A DNA stretch of 5,156 nucleotides, from the NCBI GenBank assembly GCA_947173755.1, contig CAMWGM010000130.1:1-5156 (forward strand), written 5' to 3'. Position 1 is the stretch's first letter; each line of letters begins with the position of its first letter. Below the pieces are notes generated by a model that did no database searches, had not been told where the DNA came from, and worked only from the letters and a program-made list of their open reading frames with translations. Origin of the DNA: an uncultured Muribaculaceae bacterium (GTDB lineage Bacteria > Bacteroidota > Bacteroidia > Bacteroidales > Muribaculaceae). A program made the position numbers and the translations under genes. This document shows positions 1 to 5,156 of the stretch, piece by piece.

Positions 1-466
1 CCCTCTGGCAGACTATCATAACCTCGCCATCAACCTCGACCTCAACAAACTGCTCGTGCCCCTCATGCCCCGCCCGCAGGACTTTGCAGACGACACCCAG
101 GGCGAGATAGACTATGTCAAGGCCTATCAGGACTGGCAGAACATGTCGTCGATCACCGGCATCTTCAAGTCGTTCGGCGACGCCCCCGGAGGCATCTCCG
201 AGGAGTTCAAGGAAATCCAGTTCTCGCTCGGCGCCGAGTACAGTTACAACGACCAGTTCTTCCTGCGCGGAGGCTACTGCTACCAGCATCCCTCGAAGGG
301 AAACCTCCAGTACTTCGGCCTCGGAGCAGGCTTCGCCTTCAGCGTCGTCCGTCTCGACGCCTCTTACATGATGTCGACCGCCCAGACCTCGCCGCTCGAC
401 CAGACCCTGCGTTTCACCCTGACCTTCGACATGGACGGTCTCAAGGAAATTATCGGAAAGAAATGA
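1..466 (+). CDS. porV: Type IX secretion outer-membrane protein PorV (LptO), C-terminal part
   Basis: This is the 3' end of a gene entering from the left edge. The reading frame is open from base 2 and gives 154 residues before a TGA at 464-466. PorV is an outer-membrane beta-barrel of the FadL-like fold. In the type IX secretion system it escorts cargo proteins to the PorU sortase at the cell surface. Seen here are the segment DLNKLLVPLMPRP, then GIFKSFGDAPGG, EFKEIQFSLGAEYSYNDQFF, LRGGYCYQ, FGLGAGFAF, LDASYM and the closing strand LRFTLTFDMD. These alternating hydrophobic and aromatic strands match the PorV C-terminal half as I know it. Full-length members are about 380-400 residues, so roughly 60% lies upstream. 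In Porphyromonas the upstream neighbour is porU and the downstream one ispF; the ispF side is confirmed here. The alternative is another FadL-like barrel, but the KLLVP and SFGDAPGG motifs favour PorV. No signal peptide or start is visible because of the truncation. Confidence 0.88.
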   Translation, partial: PLADYHNLAINLDLNKLLVPLMPRPQDFADDTQGEIDYVKAYQDWQNMSSITGIFKSFGDAPGGISEEFKEIQFSLGAEYSYNDQFFLRGGYCYQHPSKGNLQYFGLGAGFAFSVVRLDASYMMSTAQTSPLDQTLRFTLTFDMDGLKEIIGKK

Positions 467-945
467 TGAAGGTCCGGACAGGTCTCGGTTATGATGTCCA
501 CCGCCTCGTCGAGGGGCGTGCGCTCATACTCTGCGGTGTCGAAATCCCCCACACTCTCGGCCTCCTCGGCCACAGCGACGCCGACGTCGCCCTCCATGCC
601 CTCTCCGACGCACTGCTCGGAGCCGTGGCCGCACGCGACATAGGCTTCCATTTCCCCGACACCGACGAGCGCTATAGCGGAGCCGACTCCCGCGTGCTTC
701 TCCGGCGCGTGGCCGAAATCGTGGCCGAAAAAGGGTGGGAGATCTCCAATGTCGACCTCACCATCGTGGCCCAGCGTCCGAAAATCTCTCCCCACATCGA
801 GCGGATGCGCCTCAACATAGCCGCCGACCTCTCCATCCCCCTTGAGGATGTCTCCGTCAAGGCCACCACCACCGAACATCTCGGGTTCGAAGGGCGGCAG
901 GAAGGCATCTCGGCCATGGCGGTCGCAACAGTCTGCAGTCAGTAA
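463..945 (+). CDS. ispF: 2-C-methyl-D-erythritol 2,4-cyclodiphosphate synthase IspF
   Basis: IspF converts 4-diphosphocytidyl-2-C-methylerythritol 2-phosphate into the 2,4-cyclodiphosphate with release of CMP. This is the fifth step of the MEP isoprenoid pathway, carried out by a cytoplasmic homotrimer. The 160 residues match the usual family length of about 157-160. Visible motifs are GLGYDVHR near the N-terminus, whose Asp11 and His13 are metal ligands, and GHSDADVALHALSDALLG (36-53), with Ser38, the third metal ligand His45 and Asp49. They are followed by DIGFHFPDTD (59-68), KISPHI and the cytidine-binding ATTTEHLGFEGRQEGI block near the C-terminus. All expected catalytic positions are present. 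The gene starts on tandem ATG codons at 463 and 466. The first overlaps the porV stop as ATGA and the second shares one base with it, so either start couples translation to porV. If the second is used the protein is 159 residues. No Shine-Dalgarno sequence is apparent. Confidence 0.97.
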   Translation: MMKVRTGLGYDVHRLVEGRALILCGVEIPHTLGLLGHSDADVALHALSDALLGAVAARDIGFHFPDTDERYSGADSRVLLRRVAEIVAEKGWEISNVDLTIVAQRPKISPHIERMRLNIAADLSIPLEDVSVKATTTEHLGFEGRQEGISAMAVATVCSQ

Positions 946-970
946 TCAGTAAACAACCTATGGAGACCTT

Positions 971-1852
971 ATGAGACTTCGTCTGATCCGCATAATCGTG
1001 TCGGTCATCGCCTTCGGGGTGTTGACCGGCTCTCTTGCATCTGTCGGAGGGGTTCTGTGGGGACGGTTCGCCCGATGGCTGGCAGGAGTGCAGTTTCTCA
1101 ACGCCGCTCTTGCCTTCTCGCTCTCCACGGTTCTCGTGTGGTTGATCCTGACGCTGATTTTCGGGCGCATCTACTGCTCGTCGGTCTGCCCGCTCGGCAC
1201 CATCCAGGACATCGTGGCCCGTCTGCCCCGGCTCGGAGCGAGAGCAGCCGCAGGGGCATATTTCTACAGCCCGCCCCTCAACCGCTGGCGTCTGGCCATG
1301 CTGATCGTGACCCTCGCGGCCATCATGCTCACCATCTCCTCGGTCATCACCGTCCTCAATCCCTACGGCCTCTACGAGCAACTCGGCACATGGCTCTTCC
1401 ATCCCGCCAAAATAGCGGCAGCCTCCGTCACCGGCATCTGCGTCGCCGGCATCGTCATGGGAGCCGTGCTCGTGCTCGCCTTCCGCAACGGACGCACCTA
1501 CTGCAACTCCATCTGCCCCGTCGGCACCACCCTCGGCTTCATTTCGAAATACTCCCTCTTCCACATCGACATCAACACCGACCTCTGCATCCATTGCGGC
1601 AAGTGTGAGGAGGTCTGCAAGGCGTCATGCATCAATCTGACCGACTGCGTGGTCGACGGTTCGCGCTGCGTCAACTGCTTCGACTGTCTCCCGGTCTGCC
1701 CCAACAAAGCGATCTCCTACACCCACCGCCGCCATCAGTTGGCCGATCCCCTCATGCGCCGCATCAAGAACCCTCTGGCCGGAACAGCCGCAGGTATGAA
1801 CGGTTGCACCCCGACATCCGAACCCGTTAACAATCCCCCCTGCTCAAAATGA
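971..1852 (+). CDS. Membrane-bound 4Fe-4S polyferredoxin, NapH/CcoG-like, short form
   Basis: A 293-residue membrane iron-sulfur protein that probably carries electrons at the cytoplasmic membrane; its partners are unknown. Four hydrophobic stretches look like membrane helices (about 5-27, 45-64, 108-130, 150-171). Two YCxxxCP motifs follow helices two and four (C69/C73 and C178/C182), the signature of the NapH/NosR/CcoG polyferredoxin fold. Then come two classic 4Fe-4S motifs, C206-x2-C209-x2-C212-x3-C216 and C233-x2-C236-x2-C239-x3-C243-P, with extra cysteines at 220 and 226. The protein ends soon after, with a proline- and asparagine-rich tail holding C279 and C291. As I recall, many Bacteroidales relatives continue into a second Tat-like and ferredoxin region; this one cannot, because thyA begins within its stop codon (ATGA, 1849-1852). 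ATG 971 is the only in-frame start, since an in-frame TAA lies at 950-952. GGAG at 962-965 sits five bases upstream and could act as a Shine-Dalgarno. The 25-base gap after ispF suggests co-transcription. The substrate is not deducible. Confidence 0.85.
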   Translation: MRLRLIRIIVSVIAFGVLTGSLASVGGVLWGRFARWLAGVQFLNAALAFSLSTVLVWLILTLIFGRIYCSSVCPLGTIQDIVARLPRLGARAAAGAYFYSPPLNRWRLAMLIVTLAAIMLTISSVITVLNPYGLYEQLGTWLFHPAKIAAASVTGICVAGIVMGAVLVLAFRNGRTYCNSICPVGTTLGFISKYSLFHIDINTDLCIHCGKCEEVCKASCINLTDCVVDGSRCVNCFDCLPVCPNKAISYTHRRHQLADPLMRRIKNPLAGTAAGMNGCTPTSEPVNNPPCSK

Positions 1853-2643
1853 AACAATATCTCGAGTTGCTCGACAAAATAATGCGTGAAGGTGTCGACC
1901 GTAACGACCGCACAGGCACTGGCACACGCAGCATCTTCGGCCATCAGATGCGTTTCGACCTCTCCGAAGGTTTCCCGCTCCTGACCACCAAGAAACTCCA
2001 TCTCCGCAGCATCATCCACGAACTCCTGTGGTTCATCAAGGGCGACACCAACGTCGGCTATCTCCACGACAACGGAGTCACCATCTGGGATGAATGGGCA
2101 CGTTCCGACGGCGATCTCGGACACATCTACGGCTATCAGTGGCGCTCATGGCCCGACTATAACGGGGGCTTCATCGACCAACTCTCCGACGTCGTCGAAC
2201 AGATCAGGCGCAACCCCGACTCCCGTCGCCTGATAGTCTCGGCTTGGAACGTAGCCGACATCCCGGGCATGGCCCTCCCTCCCTGCCACGTCATGTTTCA
2301 GTTCTATGTCGCCGACGGAAAACTCTCGCTGATGCTCTATCAGCGCAGTGCCGATACGTTCCTCGGAGTCCCCTTCAACATCGCCTCCTATGCGCTCCTG
2401 CTCATGATGGTGGCGCAGGTGACAGGTCTGCAGCCCGGAGAATTCATCCACACCCTCGGCGACACCCACATCTATCATAACCACTTCGATCAGGTAGCAA
2501 CCCAGTTGGAGCGCACCCCCGGACCGCTTCCGCGCATGCTGATCAACCCCGAAGTGAAGAGCCTGTTCGATTTCAAATATGAGGACTTTAACCTTGTCGA
2601 CTATAACCCCCAGCCACACATAAAAGCCCCCGTGGCTGTATGA
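1849..2643 (+). CDS. thyA: Thymidylate synthase ThyA
   Basis: ThyA methylates dUMP to dTMP using 5,10-methylene-tetrahydrofolate as both carbon donor and reductant, and leaves dihydrofolate. It is a cytoplasmic homodimer. At 264 residues it has exactly the length of the E. coli enzyme and lines up with it without gaps as far as I can follow. Seen are the phosphate-binding Arg21 in NDRTGTGT, the FPLLTTKK and HLRSIIHELLWF blocks, WDEWA, the Arg126-Arg127 pair in DPDSRR-like NPDSRR, and the nucleophile Cys146 in ALPPCH (codon 2284-2286). RSADTFLGVPFNIASY follows with Asp169 and Asn177, then GDTHIYHNH with His207 and Tyr209, and the terminal IKAPVAV. Everything needed for catalysis is present. 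The start overlaps the stop of the preceding iron-sulfur gene by four bases, implying translational coupling. The downstream gene folA recycles the dihydrofolate produced. This is the classical ThyA, not the flavin-dependent ThyX. Confidence 0.98.
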   Translation: MKQYLELLDKIMREGVDRNDRTGTGTRSIFGHQMRFDLSEGFPLLTTKKLHLRSIIHELLWFIKGDTNVGYLHDNGVTIWDEWARSDGDLGHIYGYQWRSWPDYNGGFIDQLSDVVEQIRRNPDSRRLIVSAWNVADIPGMALPPCHVMFQFYVADGKLSLMLYQRSADTFLGVPFNIASYALLLMMVAQVTGLQPGEFIHTLGDTHIYHNHFDQVATQLERTPGPLPRMLINPEVKSLFDFKYEDFNLVDYNPQPHIKAPVAV

Positions 2644-2655
2644 TCATCCTTTTTT
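2611..2655 (+). repeat. Inverted repeat plus T-tract at the thyA-folA junction
   Basis: CAGCCAC at 2611-2617 is perfectly complementary to GTGGCTG at 2632-2638, with a 14-base loop. Eleven bases later comes a run of six T at 2650-2655, just before the folA start at 2660. The arm lies in the last codons of thyA. The loop is long and the T-run is too far from the stem for a standard intrinsic terminator, so it may be chance or at most a weak mRNA structure affecting folA translation. The inverted repeat is real as sequence; any role is a guess. Confidence 0.25.
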
Positions 2656-2659
2656 CACC

Positions 2660-3412
2660 ATGAACTCCCTTCCCGCCATAACGATAATTCTCTCTTCCAC
2701 CGTCGATCACGCCATAGGCGACCGCGGCGACCTGCTCTACCACATTTCGGCCGACATGAAGAGATTCAAGGCTCTGACGTCAGGCCATCCCGTCGTCATG
2801 GGCCGCAAGACCTATGAATCGCTTCCGAAAGGAGCCCTCCCTGACCGACGCAACATCGTCCTGACCCGCAATCCCGAGTGGACGGCACCTGATGTCGAGA
2901 CAGTAGGTTCGCTCGACGAAGCGCTCCGTCTCTGCAGTGATGCCGGGCAGATTTTCATCATCGGAGGGGCCGAACTCTACCGTCAGGCACTCCCGATGGC
3001 CGACAGCCTCGAACTCACCCTTGTCAATGCCGAAGCACCCGATGCCGACACCCGCCTCCCCGAACTCGGTGAGATCGACATCCCCGCCCCCGGTGTCTGG
3101 GACATCGACCCCCGCTCAGGTGTCGAATATGCTTTCATCTCGATCCCTCTCACCTCCAAATCGACCCTATCGGTCGTCGATGATATCACAGATACTTTCG
3201 AGGAGATGCTCTCCCAATATGGCTCGGTCGATATGGCCGAGAGCGAGTTTAAGATGCGTGTGCATGACGATCCCACTCTCCGCCACCGCTACCGCCAATG
3301 GTGCCGCGAGAACGACACTACCGAGAAGCGCGGCTTCTTCGACTACTGCGAGGAGCGCGCCGAAAGCAACGACATGATATGGGATAACCTCCGCGACGAA
3401 TATGATGACTGA
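2660..3412 (+). CDS. folA: Dihydrofolate reductase FolA with an acidic C-terminal extension
   Basis: FolA reduces dihydrofolate to tetrahydrofolate with NADPH, regenerating the cofactor that ThyA oxidises one gene upstream; the family is the target of trimethoprim. The DHFR domain covers about residues 5-165. It shows AIGDRGDLLYHISADMKRFK with the catalytic acid Asp32 (E. coli Asp27), VVMGRKTYESLPKG for NADPH binding, RRNIVLTRN with the folate-binding Arg63, IFIIGGAELYRQALP, and DADTRLPEL. Tyr27 replaces the E. coli Trp22. The protein is 250 residues, whereas bacterial DHFRs are usually about 160-170. The same frame continues without a stop into roughly 80 extra residues (about 169-250). These are rich in acid (about 23 Asp/Glu against 10 Lys/Arg in 173-250), appear helical, and include SQYGSVDMAESEFK, YRQWCRE, GFFDYCEER and a DEYDD end. 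I assign no function to this part. ATG 2660 lies 16 bases after thyA. The end overlaps aguA by 8-11 bases. Confidence 0.93.
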   Translation: MNSLPAITIILSSTVDHAIGDRGDLLYHISADMKRFKALTSGHPVVMGRKTYESLPKGALPDRRNIVLTRNPEWTAPDVETVGSLDEALRLCSDAGQIFIIGGAELYRQALPMADSLELTLVNAEAPDADTRLPELGEIDIPAPGVWDIDPRSGVEYAFISIPLTSKSTLSVVDDITDTFEEMLSQYGSVDMAESEFKMRVHDDPTLRHRYRQWCRENDTTEKRGFFDYCEERAESNDMIWDNLRDEYDD

Positions 3413-4472
3413 TTTTTCTCTCCCCTCCCGACGTCTTCCCGCCGAATGGGAGGAGCACGACTGCGTGATGCTTGCATGGCCTCACGAACTGACCGACTGG
3501 AATTATATGCTCGATGACGCACGCCGCTGCATCGCGTCGATTGTCCGAGCCATTTCCGGGCGCGAATGTGTGCTCCTTGTCGGACCTGCCGACCTCTGTC
3601 TCGAATCGGTCACCGCCGAAGGATTCGACCCGAAGAGAGTGAGATTTCTCGACATCCCCACCAACGATACATGGGCACGCGATTTCGGTCCGATCACAGT
3701 CGAGACCCCCTCGGGAATGCGTCCCGTCGACTTCAAATTCAACGGCTGGGGGCTCAAATTCGCCTCCAATCACGACAACCTCATCAACCGTCGTGTCGCC
3801 TCGGCCGGAATATTCAGAAATTCCCTCGACAACCGCCTTAATTTCGTGCTCGAGGGAGGTTCGATAGAAAGCGACGGATGCGGCACCATCCTGACCACCT
3901 CCGAATGTCTGCTTTCCCCCAACCGCAACGGTCAGTGGGGACGCAAGGAAATCACGGCCTATCTTCAGACCGTTCTGGGGGCTGACCGTGTGCTGTGGCT
4001 CGATCATGGCGCATTGGCCGGAGACGATACCGACAGTCATATCGACACTCTTGCCCGTCTTGCTCCTCATGACACAATTATCTATGTCGGCCCAGGAGAG
4101 GAGTCAGATCCTGACCATAGTTCTCTCGTTGCGATGCGTGAGCAGATAGCCTCGCTCACCACCGCCGGAGGAAATCCCTATAATCTCATTGAACTTCCTC
4201 TTCCCGATCCTGTCTATGATGAGGATGGCTTTCAGTTGCCCGCCACCTATGCCAATTTTCTCGTCAGCACCGATGCGGTCTATCTCCCCGTCTACGGTCA
4301 GCCGAAAAAAGACCTCCTGGCAAGTCAGATGCTCAAGATAGTCTATCCCGACCACGAAATCGTCAGTATCGACTGTCGGGCCCTCATCCGTCAGCACGGC
4401 TCGCTCCATTGTGTGACGATGCAGTTGCCGAAAGGAACGGTGAAGGATATTGAAAACGGATATTGGAAATGA
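3402..4472 (+). CDS. aguA: Agmatine deiminase AguA (peptidylarginine deiminase-like fold)
   Basis: AguA hydrolyses agmatine to N-carbamoylputrescine and ammonia in the arginine-to-putrescine route. The 356 residues fit the family (about 345-380). Visible blocks are PAEWEEHDCVMLAWP near the N-terminus, NDTWARDFGPI with Asp94, FNGWG, LEGGSIESDG with Glu151, LLSPNRN, GDDTDSHIDTLAR with His213 and Asp215, and SLHCVTMQLP with the nucleophile Cys337 (codon 4410-4412). The guanidine-modifying Asp, His and Cys set is therefore complete. There is no signal peptide and no type IX C-terminal sorting domain, so it is a cytoplasmic metabolic enzyme and not a secreted protein deiminase like that of Porphyromonas gingivalis. 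The downstream amidase performs the next step, which strongly supports agmatine as substrate. Tandem ATG codons at 3402 and 3405 both overlap the end of folA; the second would give 355 residues. The stop overlaps the aguB start as ATGA. Confidence 0.95.
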   Translation: MMTDFSLPSRRLPAEWEEHDCVMLAWPHELTDWNYMLDDARRCIASIVRAISGRECVLLVGPADLCLESVTAEGFDPKRVRFLDIPTNDTWARDFGPITVETPSGMRPVDFKFNGWGLKFASNHDNLINRRVASAGIFRNSLDNRLNFVLEGGSIESDGCGTILTTSECLLSPNRNGQWGRKEITAYLQTVLGADRVLWLDHGALAGDDTDSHIDTLARLAPHDTIIYVGPGEESDPDHSSLVAMREQIASLTTAGGNPYNLIELPLPDPVYDEDGFQLPATYANFLVSTDAVYLPVYGQPKKDLLASQMLKIVYPDHEIVSIDCRALIRQHGSLHCVTMQLPKGTVKDIENGYWK

Positions 4473-5156
4473 AAACAGGTATAATCCAGCAGCATAACAC
4501 CGCTGACACTGCCGAAAACCGTCGGCGTCTGTGCGAAAAAATCCGTCTCCTGGCATCCGACGGAGCCCGCCTCGTCGTCCTTCAGGAACTCCACGATTCG
4601 CTCTATTTCTGCCAGACCGAAAATGTGGATAACTTCGACCTTGCCGTCAGCATCCCCTCTGACGTCACCGCGACCTACTCCCAAGTTGCCCGCGAATGCG
4701 GCATCGTCCTGGTCACATCACTGTTCGAGCGCCGTGCTCCCGGTCTTTACCATAACACGGCCGTGGTATTCGAAAAGGATGGAAGCATCGCGGGAAAATA
4801 TCGCAAGATGCACATTCCTGACGACCCTGCCTATTATGAGAAATTCTATTTCACCCCCGGCGATCTCGGATTCGAGCCGATAGACACTTCTGTCGGACGG
4901 CTCGGAGTCCTCGTCTGCTGGGATCAGTGGTATCCCGAGGCTGCCCGTATGATGGCCCTGCGTGGTGCGGAGATGCTCATCTATCCGACCGCCATCGGAT
5001 GGGAGAGCAGCGACACTCCTGAGGAAAAGACACGTCAGCGTGAAGCATGGATCACGGTGCAACGCGGTCATGCTGTGGCCAACGGTCTTCCCGTCATCAC
5101 TGTCAACCGTGTCGGATATGAGCCTGACCCGTCGGAAGTGACGGGAGGTATACTTT
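4469..5156 (+). CDS. aguB: N-carbamoylputrescine amidase AguB, N-terminal part
   Basis: A nitrilase-superfamily (carbon-nitrogen hydrolase) enzyme that splits N-carbamoylputrescine into putrescine, carbon dioxide and ammonia, completing the pathway begun by AguA. The frame opens at ATG 4469, inside the stop codon of aguA (ATGA), and runs to the right edge, giving 229 residues. Family members are about 290 long, so roughly 60 residues are missing. The catalytic triad is fully visible: Glu40 in VVLQELHDS, Lys113 in GKYRKMHIPDDP, and the nucleophile Cys150 in VLVCWDQWYPEAAR. Also present are YHNTAVVFEKDGS, YYEKFYFTPGD, the ALRGAEMLIYPTAIGWE block and RGHAVANGLPVITVNRVG. The CWDQWYPEAAR and PTAIGWE segments are characteristic of the AguB group and favour it over beta-ureidopropionase or omega-amidase. 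Pairing with AguA makes the assignment firm. The overlap implies coupled translation, giving both enzymes together. Confidence 0.94.
   Translation, partial: MKTGIIQQHNTADTAENRRRLCEKIRLLASDGARLVVLQELHDSLYFCQTENVDNFDLAVSIPSDVTATYSQVARECGIVLVTSLFERRAPGLYHNTAVVFEKDGSIAGKYRKMHIPDDPAYYEKFYFTPGDLGFEPIDTSVGRLGVLVCWDQWYPEAARMMALRGAEMLIYPTAIGWESSDTPEEKTRQREAWITVQRGHAVANGLPVITVNRVGYEPDPSEVTGGIL

Noticed and set aside
364..879. Minus-strand frame opposite porV and ispF
   Set aside because: It is Gly-rich with no family resemblance, and the + strand ispF is certain.
939..952. Tandem TCAGTAA TCAGTAA at the ispF stop
   Set aside because: Two copies of a 7-base unit are easily due to chance or a small duplication. 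It gives ispF a TAA stop and a second TAA in another frame, with no sign of a binding site.
960..974. Five-codon frame ATG GAG ACC TTA TGA ending over the polyferredoxin start
   Set aside because: It would be a leader overlapping the start as ATGA, but it is too short to distinguish from chance and contains the GGAG that more simply serves as a ribosome site.
857..1594. Long open frame on the minus strand (about 245 codons) across ispF and the polyferredoxin gene
   Set aside because: Its translation is Gly/Asp/Glu/His-rich and low in complexity, the usual mirror of GC-rich codons on the opposite strand. The + strand genes have clear family motifs.
3318..4070. Minus-strand open frame of about 250 codons opposite aguA
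   Set aside because: It has no recognisable motif and lies fully antisense to a gene with a complete catalytic set, so it is a shadow frame.
3402..4472. Idea that the deiminase is a secreted, type IX-exported peptidylarginine deiminase, given porV nearby
   Set aside because: There is no signal peptide and no C-terminal sorting domain. The immediate aguB neighbour and the whole-length match to agmatine deiminases point to a cytoplasmic polyamine enzyme.
1..5156. CRISPR arrays, tRNA or rRNA genes, insertion sequences, toxin-antitoxin or defence genes
   Set aside because: I looked for these on both strands. Practically all bases are occupied by seven housekeeping genes, and no repeat array, transposase or cloverleaf-like segment was seen.

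Overview
The window is a densely packed stretch of chromosome from a Bacteroidota bacterium, most likely order Bacteroidales. The evidence is a PorV-type type IX secretion component at the left edge, the porV-ispF and thyA-folA neighbourhoods, the near absence of strong Shine-Dalgarno sequences, and the protein sequences themselves. Base composition is high for the order (well above 50% GC by eye, with many C/G third positions). That fits high-GC gut lineages such as Muribaculaceae or Alistipes-like bacteria, but I cannot fix the genus.

Seven genes lie on the + strand with almost no intergenic space. From left to right they are: the 3' end of porV (type IX secretion outer-membrane beta-barrel); ispF (MEP isoprenoid pathway); a four-helix membrane polyferredoxin of the NapH/CcoG type; thyA (thymidylate synthase); folA (dihydrofolate reductase with an unusual acidic C-terminal extension); aguA (agmatine deiminase); and the first four fifths of aguB (N-carbamoylputrescine amidase), cut by the right edge. 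Four of the six junctions are overlaps (porV/ispF, polyferredoxin/thyA, folA/aguA, aguA/aguB). The other two gaps are 25 and 16 bases. I see no promoter and no convincing terminator, so the simplest reading is one operon or a set of translationally coupled pairs.

Three functional pairs or links stand out. ThyA oxidises methylene-tetrahydrofolate to dihydrofolate and FolA reduces it again, so that pair is one metabolic cycle. AguA and AguB are the two consecutive steps from agmatine to putrescine. IspF makes the cyclic diphosphate that the iron-sulfur enzymes IspG and IspH later reduce, and a membrane iron-sulfur protein is encoded directly after it, although a working link is only a guess.

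Most of the window is ordinary core metabolism. No mobile element, CRISPR array, RNA gene or defence-like system is visible. The best candidate for something little described is the roughly 80-residue acidic module fused to the C-terminus of dihydrofolate reductase. Second is the short form of the polyferredoxin.
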